Positions 44,407 to 54,724 of a stretch of DNA of 64,000 nucleotides are shown piece by piece (position 1 is the stretch's first letter; every line of letters starts with the position of its first letter). The notes beneath the pieces were generated by a model, which made no database searches, was not told the DNA's origin, and worked only from the letters and a program-made list of their open reading frames with translations. This DNA comes from Tridacna crocea (Eukaryota > Mollusca > Bivalvia > Cardiida > Cardiidae), in the NCBI GenBank assembly GCA_943736015.1, contig OX031059.1:50541159-50605158 (forward strand), given 5' to 3'. A program made the translations under genes and the position numbers.

Positions 44407-44509
44407 TCAGTTGGGTCGCGTATTAGGAGGTAACGTTGCTGACAATGATTTCGTGGATCGATTAGCGGCACCGAACGAGGAATACTGCTTCGTGTTTCGA
44501 TTTGACGAC
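44407..44509 (-). CDS. ROCK: ROCK terminal exon: C-terminal tail and stop
   Basis: A TTTACTTACAG acceptor is followed by one base completing Gly, 33 codons and TGA (44409-44407): SSNRNTKQYSSFGAANRSTK then SLSATLPPNTRPN. The phase-2 fit, higher GC than the flanks, and the Ser/Arg-rich, Pro-Asn-ending composition agree with known ROCK tails, which end in a short RxxxxLPPNxP-like motif. Another frame is also open on this strand but cannot accept the phase. The 13-kb distance leaves some doubt. Confidence 0.8.
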
Positions 44510-44605
44510 CTGTAAGTAAATAAAGAGTAGGTATTAAAACAGGAAATACAGAGGTACCAATTTAGTCTACCATTTGTATGCAGCATGTGTTAGAATGTTT
44601 ACTGC

Positions 44606-44885
44606 TTAACTTTATACCAAACAACAAAATTCGAGACTGGTCCAAATCGAAAGCACTTGCAGATGACAACATAAACTGAACTTTAAATTGAAATTTGTTT
44701 CAAGCACTTGCAGACGACAACATAAACCGAACTCTAAAACTGAAATTTGTTTCCAGCAAGGTAGAAAACATTCAGGGAAAAGGAGAAAATGCTGGTTACC
44801 TGCATTTTCTCCTTTTCCCGCAATGTTTTCAAAAGGCTTCCATTTCAGAGTCATAAAAAATCAGAGATTTTTTAGTAAAGAGTAA
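44606..44885 (-). mobile_element. TTAA element with a duplicated arm segment
   Basis: The AAGCACTTGCAGACGACAAC stretch to AAATTTGTTTC occurs twice in tandem, making it about 60 bp longer. About 100 bp upstream of the ROCK tail exon. Confidence 0.87.
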
Positions 44886-45157
44886 AAACCATCTTAAAAT
44901 TATATCAGTAAGATTTAGGCTGCTGGTGCACCAATAGACACATTCCAGTCTTTAATTAGTACAGCACACAACTTTCTTTCCATGCAACTAGCATTTTTTC
45001 CACAGAAACATTGTCCAAACAATGTTCAACAGGTAGAGGAATAAGTTCTCTAGCAATGGCAATCAACAATCCTCAGAAACAAGCCTGCAGAACTTAAGAA
45101 ATGTTGTATGCAGTACTCACTTCTAAGATATGTTTTCATACATACCTTTACTGATAT

Positions 45158-45240
45158 AACTCTTTACCACAAAGTCCTGACTTTCAACACTGTTGCTGGA
45201 GAACCCTTTTGAAAATATTGTGGGACAAGAGAAAATGCTA
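45158..45240 (+). mobile_element. TTAA element, right half missing
   Basis: ATAACTCTTTACCAC to GAGAAAATGCTAACT. Confidence 0.7.
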
Positions 45241-45541
45241 ACTAGATGACAAAAGTTGTTGGCTACCTGTAGATGGTTTTGCTACTACTACCTACAGGTA
45301 TATTGTTTCATGTGTGACAAAACCCTTGCAAACTTTAGATCTAGGTATCAAAGAGCAAAGTAGTAACAGTGAGTTTTGGCGGAGTGACCACTGCAAGATC
45401 TAGCAATTTGCCATTGATTAAACATCAAGGTGAAGAAAGATTTTTTTGCCTTAAAACAATAAAGCTTTACTGAATACCCTAAATATTACGCAAATTTTCA
45501 TATTTACTGCTTTTATGTCACTTGTCGATAGGCTTCTATAA

Positions 45542-45723
45542 TTATCCCTTTACCACGCAAAAAACTATTTGGACTTGTCATCAATGTGGCTAAAATTGTG
45601 GAAATTGTCTTTGATAGGGTAAAATGCTGGTGACCACCAGCATTTTCTCCTTTTCCCCCAATGTTTTCAAAAGGCTTCTTTATTAGGGTCCTCAAAAGAT
45701 GAGATTGTGTGGTAAAGGATTAA
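45542..45723 (-). mobile_element. TTAA element, left stem lost
   Basis: AAAATGCTGGTGACCACCAGC core; right GGTAAAGGATTAA. Confidence 0.8.
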
Positions 45724-45940
45724 TCAATACATGATATGCAGGCTGACCTCGAATCTACATTACTCAAGAGCTTTGCACTTGAAAAGCTTGCAAGTTTTCA
45801 GTTTTACCAGTCTTGTGGTCACTCCCTATTCAGCTTTTCTTTTCTATGACCAGAATAAAATAATACCATACTCATGAAAATGATAATAAATCTACAAACA
45901 AGTAAACTGTGAGTATAAAATGAAAATACTGATAATTTTC

Positions 45941-46178
45941 TCAACCCTGTACCAAACAATCCAGTATTTGTACAACTCTGAAAAAGAAAGCTATAGAAAA
46001 CATTGTGGGGGAAAAAAAAAAAGAGTAATTGCTCGTAACCAGCATTTTATCCTTTTCGCACCATGTCTCCAAAATTTATTCAAGCAAAAACGTTATCATT
46101 TGAATGACATCTCATTACAGTCTGTCAATTCCTTCAATATGGACAAGTCTAAATTTCTTTCATGTGGGGAGGGGTTAA
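45941..46178 (+). mobile_element. TTAA element, diverged
   Basis: TCAACCCTGTACC to GGAGGGGTTAA; core mixes B-like ATTGCTCGTAACCAGC. Confidence 0.82.
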
Positions 46179-46289
46179 TTCCTTTGTATTTAATGTTCCA
46201 ACCCAAAATAATATATGTGTAAAAATATGGAATGGTATAATATAACAAAATGCACCAAAAGCCAACTTACTGTATACCTATATGTTACA

Positions 46290-46516
46290 TTTACTTTTTA
46301 CTAAACAACAAAATTTTAGACGGGTCCAAATTGAAAGCATTTGCCGACAACAAAATAAGTGACTGAAAAATCATAATTTGATTTGTGAAGGGTACAAAAC
46401 ATTGTGGGAAAAGGAGAAAATGCTGGTTACCAGCATTTCCTCCTTTTCCCACAATGTTTTCAGAAGGCTTCTATCTCAGGGTCGTCCAAAGTTGTCCTTG
46501 TGTGGTAAAGGGTTAA
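46290..46516 (-). mobile_element. TTAA element
   Basis: TTTACTTTTTACTAAAC left; GGTAAAGGGTTAA right. Confidence 0.9.
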
Positions 46517-46622
46517 CACTTAGGGTTGAATCTCATGAAAAAAGAAACTCTTTCAATCATGTTCATGTAGAAAAACACCTAAACTGTACTCCGAGGCAGT
46601 TTTGGTAAGAGTATTTCACATA

Positions 46623-46847
46623 TTAACTCATTATCACACAATCCCAGGTTTCAATAACCCTGTAAGAGAAGGCTTTTGAAAACAATGTGGAAAAAGAAGA
46701 AAATGCTGGTAACCAGCATTTTCTCCTTTTCCCCACATTGTTTTCTACCTGATCAAAAACAAAAATTATCATTTCAGTTACATTTGTCATCTACAAATCC
46801 TTTCAATTAGGCTGTTTAAATATATTTGTCAATTGGTAAGGAGTTAG
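46623..46847 (+). mobile_element. TTAA element
   Basis: TTAACTCATTATCACAC to GGTAAGGAGTTAG, followed directly by a stem-loop repeat. Confidence 0.9.
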
Positions 46848-46853
46848 AATGTT

Positions 46854-46901
46854 GATCCAAAATCAGACTGTATATCATTATACAGTCTGATCTTCATCTA
46901 C
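46854..46901. repeat. Stem-loop, TCAGACTGCAC family
   Basis: ATCAGACTGTATA inverted as TATACAGTCTGAT, ending CTTCATCTAC. The inner arm differs from the 13869 copy (GTATA for GCAC) on both sides. Confidence 0.8.
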
Positions 46902-47142
46902 CTTGTGCATGAAGGTGTTGGAAACTACCTATCATAACCAGAATTGCAAACAAAAAAATACAGAACATACAAATATATGTTGAAATGACATAAAAACATC
47001 CAAATGACAATGATTACATGGGATGAAAAGCATAAATATATTTGGTTTGAATCTTGGTATAAAAACATTTATAGCAAACAATTAGAAACAATGTAATAAG
47101 TAATAAGGCTCTTGAACTATATGTTCTGTTGTACCTGACTGT

Positions 47143-47363
47143 TTAAGTTTTTACCATACAATGACAACTTTTAACAACCCTGGGAAAGAATTTTGAAAAC
47201 AATGAGGGAAAAGGAGAAAATACTGGTAACCAGCATTTTCTCCTTTTTCCACCATGTTTTTTATCAAGGAAAAACTGCACCAATTGAGCCGTACTGAAAT
47301 TGTTGTCTGCAATTGGTTTCAATTTAGACAGGGTAATTTTTGTTACGTCTGGTAAAGGGTTAA
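47143..47363 (+). mobile_element. TTAA element
   Basis: TTAAGTTTTTACCATAC to GGTAAAGGGTTAA; right TTAA shared. Confidence 0.88.
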
Positions 47364-47570
47364 CCCATTACCACACAATCCCTACTTTTGATGCCCCTGA
47401 GAAAGCAGTGTTTTGAAAACACTGTGGGAGCAGTGTTTTGAAAACACTGTGGGAAAAGGAGAAAATGCTGGTAACCAGCATTTTTTTCCTTTTCCAAGTG
47501 TTTTCTACCCTTCCCAGAACAAATTTCAATTTTTCAATCACCTTTATTTTGTCGTCTGCAAATTGCAATT
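47360..47570 (+). mobile_element. TTAA element with duplicated stem piece
   Basis: GCAGTGTTTTGAAAACACTG occurs twice (47405, 47430) before the stem; right end lost in AAATTGCAATTGC. Confidence 0.87.
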
Positions 47571-47642
47571 GCATTTGAAGTTTGAGGAGCATCAATAGAT
47601 TCCGTTCAGTGTTTATTGACAGAAAACAATCTAGATAAATGT

Positions 47643-47865
47643 TTAACCTAACAAATTTATGGACTGGTCCAAATCGAAAGTATTTGCAGACAACAAAATA
47701 TATGTGACTGAAAAGTTAAAATTTGCTATAGAAAGGGTAGAAAACATTGTGGGAAAAGGAGAAAATGGTTAACAACATTTTCTCCTATTCCCACAATGTT
47801 TTCTACAGCCTTCTCTTTCAGTGTTGTCAAAAGTTTTCATCGTGTGGTATGTGGTAAAGGGTTAA
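47643..47865 (-). mobile_element. TTAA element
   Basis: TTAACCTAACAAATTT left; GTGTGGTATGTGGTAAAGGG right shows a small repeat. Confidence 0.88.
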
Positions 47866-47912
47866 TGCATGAATGTCAATAGAATAAGACTACATATTCA
47901 GGAATGGCTAAT

Positions 47913-48140
47913 TTAACCCTTTACTCCATAGATACTCATTTCTATGCATTGCTTGTAGGAGCCTTTGGAATACATCGTGGCTAAAGGTGGAATTGCTCGT
48001 GAAGAGCAATTTCACCTTTTGTCACAATGTTTTCTATGCTATCAAAAGGTGTCATATACACATAAGAACAGTTTCATCCTTGCAGTTATTAAGGATCAAT
48101 TAGACATACCATAGAAATGCCTTATGGGGTAAAGGGTTAA
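47913..48140 (+). mobile_element. TTAA element, subfamily B
   Basis: Core GCTCGTGAAGAGC; both TTAA intact. Confidence 0.93.
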
Positions 48141-48290
48141 ATGGATAAATGCAATGTGCAGTATATTTCTACTCTTATACTGCGAAATAAGTGACATGAA
48201 ACTTTCAAGCCGATAAAAAAACCCTCCTGTTTTGCGATTTCAAAGTTATTTTTTGAGACAAACACATCTTTATCAAACTTTGTGGACACA

Positions 48291-48328
48291 AGATCACTTT
48301 CTGTGCAGTCTGATCTTGATCTACACTG
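48291..48328. repeat. Half stem-loop, TCAGACTGCAC family
   Basis: GTGCAGTCTGATCTTGATCT with ACACTG; the left arm is degraded to AGATCACTTTCTG. Confidence 0.6.
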
Positions 48329-48559
48329 TGTTTAAAATGTCCTGAAGTCCGATTTGGCAGCCTTTGTGTTAAACTGGTATAAAATCAAGGATTACGTGAA
48401 ACAAAAACATGAAAAGCTCTGGCTTAGTACATAGTTAGCCTTTGAAAGAAATTTTCAAAATAATTACATGTACATAAAATCATGGAAAGTCCAAATTATT
48501 AGCTAATAAAGGGGCAAGTCCCAGATTACAATATACTGGTAAACATAGAGATGCAAAAT

Positions 48560-48660
48560 TAAAAGGAGCCATGCTCTGTGATAAGGGGGCTTAATGCATC
48601 TGTAAAAAATGTCAACCAAGGTTAGCCTGCGCAGTTGGCACTGGCTGACCTGAGCTGTAA
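48560..48660. repeat. Fragment of a GCCTGCGCAG-type interspersed repeat
   Basis: GGAGCCATGCTCTGTGATAA and GTTAGCCTGCGCAGTTGGC resemble, from memory, a repeat common in bivalve genomes; a related GCCTGCG patch lies at about 558-600. Confidence 0.35.
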
Positions 48661-48667
48661 TCGTTTG

Positions 48668-48898
48668 TTAACCCTTTACTCCATAGATACTCATTTCCAC
48701 GCTTTGCCTGAAGGAGCCTTTGGAAAACATTGTGGCAAAAGGTGAAATTGCTTGTCACAAGCAATTTCACCTTTTGTCACAATATGTTTTCTAAGCTATC
48801 AAAAGCTGTCATATACACATAAGAAACGGCTTCATCCTTGCTGTTATTTAGGGTCAATTAGAGATACCATAGAAATGCCTTATTGGGTAAAGGATTAT
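48668..48898 (+). mobile_element. TTAA element, subfamily B
   Basis: Core GCTTGTCACAAGC; right GGTAAAGGATTAT. Confidence 0.92.
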
Positions 48899-49045
48899 GT
48901 GTCAATTTTTCCAGCTCCAGGGACCAGTTTACCTGCAAATTCAGTTGGTCACCATAAAACAAGAGATTTTATGGATGACTTGCTTGGTATCATGCAACAT
49001 GGAGATGCATATCTAGCCCCTTTTTGCAGGAGCATGTCTTATTTA

Positions 49046-49237
49046 CAGAGCTCAAGATGGAAGGAGTGATTTTGATTTCAAAATTGAAAATATTAATAAT
49101 TCTCTGCTAAACCCTATGTTATGGGTACTCATTAGAATCGTCTCATTGAGAAGATTCTAATGAGTACCCACAACATAGGGTTTGGAAGAGAAACAATGGA
49201 TTTAGAATACCATCACTCCCTGTTATCTTGAACTCTG
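49046..49237. mobile_element. CAGAGCTC-family MITE
   Basis: Ends CAGAGCTCAAGAT and ATCTTGAACTCTG; inner palindrome AACCCTATGTTATGGGTACTC with its complement around GTCTCATTGAGAAGA. TTA flanks both ends. It preserves the empty TTAA site ATTATTAATATT on its inverted strand. Confidence 0.85.
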
Positions 49238-49385
49238 TTATTTTTTTTAATGTTACAAACATATAACATAAATATATGATCCCATTCCTTTGCTTGATTT
49301 ACCTTATCTTTTCTTGGGAACACTACTCAAATCAGAAAAACAAAAGAAAAAAAATGTCAGAAAGATAAAATATGTTTAATACATT

Positions 49386-49515
49386 TGTCCCTTTACCATA
49401 CAATCCTGACATTTAATGATCATAAGGAAGACGTCAATGGAACATTGTGGAAAAAGGCATTTTCTCCATTTCCATAATGTTGTCTAGCCTTTTTAACACA
49501 AATCTCATCCTTTGA
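49386..49515 (+). mobile_element. TTAA element, core lost
   Basis: CCCTTTACCATACAATCC arm; GGAAAAAGGCATTTTCTCC joins the two stems without the loop. Confidence 0.72.
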
Positions 49516-49525
49516 GCAACAATCA

Positions 49526-49724
49526 GGGTCTGTATTCACCAACCGTTCTTAAGAACATTCTTTGTCTTATTCTTCAAGATTTTCTAACAGTGAAAGTAAC
49601 AGAACTTCTGACTGGCTAAACCAAATGGTTTAGCCAATCAGAAGTTCTGTTACTTTCACACTGACAAAATTCTGAAGAATAAGACTATGAATGTTTTTAA
49701 GAATGGTTGGTGAATACGTACCCT
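49526..49724. mobile_element. TATTCACC-family MITE
   Basis: Ends GGTCTGTATTCACCAACCG and GGTTGGTGAATACGTACCC; centre GGCTAAACCAAATGGTTTAGCC; inner arms AGTAACAGAACTTCTGA and its complement. Confidence 0.88.
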
Positions 49725-50345
49725 GGTTTTCCTTCATAAATACTTTCACTATGTATGAGTCAAAAATTTTGTTGCATAGTACAGGGTTGAACCATACATA
49801 AATGCTGCAAATTTTGTAATGTCTAAAGTCATCTAGAATTATCTGTACTGTACTTGAGAAAAGTAACAAAACCTCTACCCCATATCCAACACTGACACTA
49901 ACACACATAGTACCCTATTGCTATCACATACCCAGCTCCAAAACAAATTTATTATACTGCAAAGAAATTTCTCATGATCTGATTGGATAATACCGGTATG
50001 CCAAGAACATATATATCATGTACACTGGCAAAACCCTTCTAAACACAGTTTCCCTTTCCGCAGCCCCGTATACATTACTACATATTAACACAACATCCAA
50101 AATGAAGGCGTCAATCAAGATTAACATCAAGATTGTGTGCCAAGCTTCACATTTTAGCACATATTATCAAAGTTTCAGTGACGTTAGTTCCCCATGACGT
50201 CAGTTTTTATTGAATTGGGGCACTCGGAAGGGAAATTCTACTTTGTCAGTAAACATTCTCAATTTTTAAACCAGAAAAACAGGTAAAATTTGTTTAACAA
50301 ATGTTGGAATGGTAAAACTTTGCAGTATAATAAATTTGTTGTACA

Positions 50346-50459
50346 GTCAGATGGCAGGGGACTTGGAAACTTGTTCACGGCTGTGGTGAATCATGTAAGG
50401 GAGGGCCACATGATTCACCATAGCCATGAACAAGTTTCAAAGTCCCCTGCCATCTGACC
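50346..50459. repeat. Foldback with 51-bp arms
   Basis: GTCAGATGGCAGGGGACTTG is inverted at the right end and GTGAATCATGT meets ACATGATTCAC around AAGGGAGGGCC. Only a few mismatches in 51 bp. It is not related to the other palindromic families and is single-copy here. Confidence 0.9.
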
Positions 50460-50701
50460 GTAAAAAGAATAAAGTTTTGTTTACAGAACAAGTGTGTAAC
50501 TGACACAAAAACAGATTTAATTTCTCTGCTTACCGGTACTTTAGTATCTCTGCTTTGTCAGAAATATGACAATCAAGTTGCAGACTAAAATTTCAATCAA
50601 GATTGGCAAGAAAGGTTTAACATACATGTATGGAAGAGGAGACACTTTGATCACCTTCTGTATTTTTTTTACATACTGCAAACTGTGAAACTCTATGTTA
50701 T

Positions 50702-50895
50702 TTAACCATTTACCAAGTGACCATGTGTTTTTTATGAGCCTTAGTGAGATGGATTGTTGAAATAATGGTGGAAAAAGAGAGGTACAGCTCATGATTAGTA
50801 TTTTCTCCTTTATTTGAAGTTTTTACCCGTCAGTTGTCAGCTGATTCTTCTAATATGGACAAAACTTTGAGATTTTCTGCCTTGTAAGGAATTAA
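50702..50895 (+). mobile_element. TTAA element, degraded
   Basis: TTAACCATTTACC to GTAAGGAATTAA; core decayed. Confidence 0.75.
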
Positions 50896-51399
50896 AGATC
50901 TTTTATCCATTTTCAAACACAGACCAAACCATGCCAACACATTCAGATGTTCAACTGTGACTAACCAACAACATAGTGATGTTCACAAAAAGAATCTATA
51001 GCAAATGCATGTGGGGTGACCAGAATCCAATACATGGTGAACAAGTATCACTCTCGTAAGAACTATGTGAAATAACCAACCTGCACATATAGAAATGCTC
51101 CACATATTTAAACAAAGAATGTTCCACCTTTACTGTAAGAAATATTCAAATAGGCACAAATGAAAATGATATTACATAAAGTTATTATAATGAGGTATGG
51201 TAAACTGTTTTTAGAACTGGATTGAAATAGGGTGTTTAAAATGAATAAAACCTTTTGAACCTGACGAAACTCTAACGATGCAATACATGTCATGTGAAAA
51301 TACCAGAAGAGAAGACATTTTGTGGACGATATACCTAAATCATAACTTTCATGACTCATATGACGAGAAACATTTTATGTACTTACCAGATTCCTTTGC

Positions 51400-51492
51400 T
51401 TAACCCTTTCCCAAATGATAAATTTTAGACTGTCCCTAACTCAAAGTGTTTGCAGGCACGTAAAAACCAGGGCTTGCTTGGGAAAGAGTTAA
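51400..51492 (-). mobile_element. TTAA element, 93-bp internal-deletion form
   Basis: Both TTAA intact (CCCTTTCCCAAATG, GGGAAAGAG); the entire hairpin and inner arms are missing between TTTGCAGG and CACGTAAAAACC. Confidence 0.9.
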
Positions 51493-52493
51493 TGTGGAAG
51501 TTTTAAAATATAATGAATTTACCTTGTTTCAATATTTCCAATTTGGATCTTGTTTTTTTTCTCTCTTTTTTTTATAGATAATTAACTGGCTGCCACTGAT
51601 TAAAAAAAAATTTCTGGTTCTAAAGAAATGCATACATAAATACCTATGACATAAATGCATATGAACGAAAATATAATTCGGTATACTGAAATGGCAATTT
51701 TTATTCTTTACTGTAAAAATGGTACCTTGGAAAGCATAGCCGCCAGGTAAAGACAAAGAGGCATGAAGTGATCATTTTACATGTATGTAGAGGTTGGTGT
51801 GTGGAAGAAAATGTTTCCCTTACTGAAGGCCATTTTTTGGGATGTGAAACTTCCTGTTGACCGTTTGCTATACATTAAATTTTATTTCATGTATTGGTAG
51901 GTGGTAAAATGTTTTCCATTGCCATAGCAGAACTGATTATATTCCCTTCCAATATACTGTCACATTGTTTTAATTTGAAAAACCCAAAACTGTAGTCAAT
52001 TTAACCATTTAACCAAAAATACAAATACATAATGTGACAGAAGAACAGGTTTATGCCGTAAATGTTGAAGTATATGGACATAAAGTGAAACAACTACAAA
52101 TATAATATGAACCCTGTGACAGCTAAGTACAACAAAGTCACACATCTAGAATCAGGCAGAATAGTTCAACATCAGTATACACATAGCATGTATTCTGATC
52201 TTGGATGTGTGATATACATGTACATGTATTCTTGTCCTTAGCTATCTAAGGGTACATAAACTGAAAAAAAAAGGAAGAGTAAAATTCTACAGTATGAAGA
52301 CCTTGACAAAAGTCAGAAACTGAAAAGTTCTTCCTCTCCTTCCTTATATACAGTCAGCCATTTCATGCTTTGAAATAAAAAACAAACAGAAGAGCACATT
52401 AAAATTACTGTTTTTACTGACAGAATCACTACAAAATGAATTTATAGCCTCGATACAAACTTCATTTCACATCTCTAAACCCCTTTCATCTAA
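51493..52493. other. Unclassified stretch of ROCK intron
   Basis: AT-rich; no repeat, exon or palindrome that I recognise. Confidence 0.5.
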
Positions 52494-52681
52494 CAGAGCT
52501 CCAGATAGCACGGAGTGCTGATATTCTTAATCCTTTCTCTTCCAAACCCTATCTTGTGGGTACTCATTAGAACTGTCTCAATGAGACCATTCTTCTGAGT
52601 TGTCATAACATTAGGTTTAGAGAAGAATAATTAATATTTTTAAGTTCGAAATCAAAATCACTCACTCTATCTGGAGCTCTG
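52494..52681. mobile_element. CAGAGCTC-family MITE
   Basis: Ends CAGAGCTCCAGATAG and CTATCTGGAGCTCTG; inner inverted repeat AAACCCTATCTTGTGGG against GTCATAACATTAGGTTT with more mismatches than the 49046 copy. It holds the empty site AATAATTAATATTTTT corresponding to the filled site at 32699. Confidence 0.85.
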
Positions 52682-52699
52682 ATCAATCAAACCGTTTTA

Positions 52700-52770
52700 A
52701 CAATTCTAGGCAAGAAGCCAGGATGACAAGCATTTTCTCCCTTTCTCATAATGTTTTCACCTCTATAAGC
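52700..52770. mobile_element. TTAA element scrap
   Basis: AAGCATTTTCTCC and ATAATGTTTTC only. Confidence 0.5.
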
Positions 52771-52890
52771 ACATGTTTTATTATCAGGGCTGCAAATCAT
52801 CAGTAAATCTGGAAAAGCCTGCACATTTTTGCGAGGTGAAGTCATATTCAGCGACAGATGATGCATCAATACTCGTTCATCAAAGGTAAA

Positions 52891-54724
52891 ACAAGAGGAC
52901 CATGATGGTCCTATATCGCTCACCTGAGTACTAAGCAGCAAAGGTCTACAACAAAGACTATAATTACCAAATACTGAGGTTCAAGGGCTAATGATGATGA
53001 AAAAAGAGCGGCAAATTGTCGAAAGATATGCAATCCCACCACCAGTTGTATAGGAGGTATAATAGTTGCAAAGGGCTGGCAATGCAACAGACAATTTAAC
53101 TTGAGACTTCAAAATTCCACTCTGGACAAGCAAACAATACTATTAAAATAAAGATCAAAGTGGAATTTCTCAAAATCCACCCTAGGTAGAGTTATTGTTC
53201 TTGAACCGAGTACTCAGTAATATCACAACAAACATGCATACCAATTTTGAATTCGTTCCGACTTGAGATGACAAAGTTATATTCCAAACAAGCATTCAAT
53301 GCAGACTCATGTGAGATTTTATTGAGAAAAACATTCTAACCAATTTTCAATTCAGCTTAGCAAGAAATGTGGTCTCAAGAGTGCTCACAAGAACACTTTT
53401 AAACATTTCCCTCTTTATCTCTATGTGAAATCTGAGACCAACAACATAGGGCTAACTTTCACACCAGGACCATAATTTGAAGTATTTTAGTAGAGGGCCA
53501 CTAGATGATGCTACATGCCAAATATGAAAGCTCTAGCCCTTATGGTTTGGGAGAAGAAGATTTTCTAAGATTTCCTCCTTTATTGCGATGTGAAATCCGG
53601 GAACCTACAACATAGGGCCATAATTCGAGGTATGTTGATAGAAAGCCACTAGATGATGCTATATGCCAAATATGAAAGCTCTAGCCCTTATGGTTTGGGA
53701 GAAGAAGATTTTCTAAGATTTCCTTCTTTATCGCTATGTGAAATCCGGGAACCTACAACATACGGCCATAATTTGAGGTATGTTGATAGAAAGCCACTAG
53801 ATGATGCTATATGCCAAATATGAAAGCTCTGGCCATTACGGTTTGGTGCAAGAAAATTTTCTAAGATTTCCTTCTTTATCGCTATGTGAAATCCGAGACC
53901 CACAACATAGGGCAAATTCTTTACATCAGGGACATAATTTGACGAAAATTAGTAGAGGGCTACTAGATGATGCTACATGCCAAATATGAAAGCTCTGGCC
54001 TTTACCATGTGCAAATCCAAGACCAACAACATAGGTTTAATTTCACACCAGGGCCTTAATTTGAAGTATTTTGGTAGAGGGTCACTAGATGATGCTGCAT
54101 GCCAAATATGAAAGCTCTAGCCCTTATGGTTTGGGACAAGAACATTTTCTGAGATTTCCTTCTTTATTTCTTTGTGAAATCCGAGACCCCACAACATAGG
54201 ACCAATTTCCACACTAAGGTGATAATTTGAAGTATTTCAGTAGAGGGCCACTAGATGATGCTACATGCAAATTATGAGAGCTCTAACCCTTACGGTTTGG
54301 GAGAAGGAGATTTTCTAATATTTCCTTCTTTATCTCTATGTGAAATCTGAGAACCCACAGCATAGGGCCAATTTCAAGACTAGAGCCACAATTTGAAGTA
54401 TTTTGGTAGAGGGCCATTAGATGATGCTACATGCCAAATATGAAAGCTCTAGCCCTTACAGTTTTTGACGAGAAGATTTTTAAAGTTTTTTCACTCTGTT
54501 GCCATAGCAACCAGAGTTCTACATGGAATTCAAATCTTTGAAGTATTTTGAAAGTGCATCATCTAGGGATCATTTCTGTGAAGTTTGTCTGAAATCTGAT
54601 TGTTAGTTTAGGAGGAGAAGATTTTTTTGTAATTGTGAACGGACGGACAGACAGACGGACGAACGACGGACATTGATCGATCACAATAGCTCACCTTGAG
54701 CACTTCGTGCTCAGGTGAGCTAAA
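52891..54724 (+). mobile_element. Hairpin-ended element with 166-bp tandem core, complete copy
   Basis: Left end ACAAGAGGACCATGATGGTCC and CTCACCTGAGT; unique stretch to about 53440; about seven tandem units marked by ATGAAAGCTCTAGCCCTTA (starts 53523, 53671, 53819, 53985, 54107, 54273, 54439); a GTTGCCATAGCAACC palindrome; a GGACGGACAGAC-rich segment; hairpin 54689-54720 (GCTCACC...GGTGAGC) then TAAAAA. The plan resembles bivalve 'pearl' elements and Helitron/Helentron-related non-autonomous elements; that link is inference. Confidence 0.75.

Noticed and set aside
44259-44471. 70-codon minus-strand ORF starting MPLIDPRNHC
   Set aside because: It overlaps the ROCK tail exon in another frame; only the frame giving SSNRNTKQYSSFG fits the splice phase.
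48752-49069. 105-codon plus-strand ORF
   Set aside because: Its first half is the subfamily-B MITE. The remainder (PAPGTSLPANSVGHHKTRDF) has an acceptor-like TTTTTCCAG before it but no recognised family or partner exon, so I do not call it.
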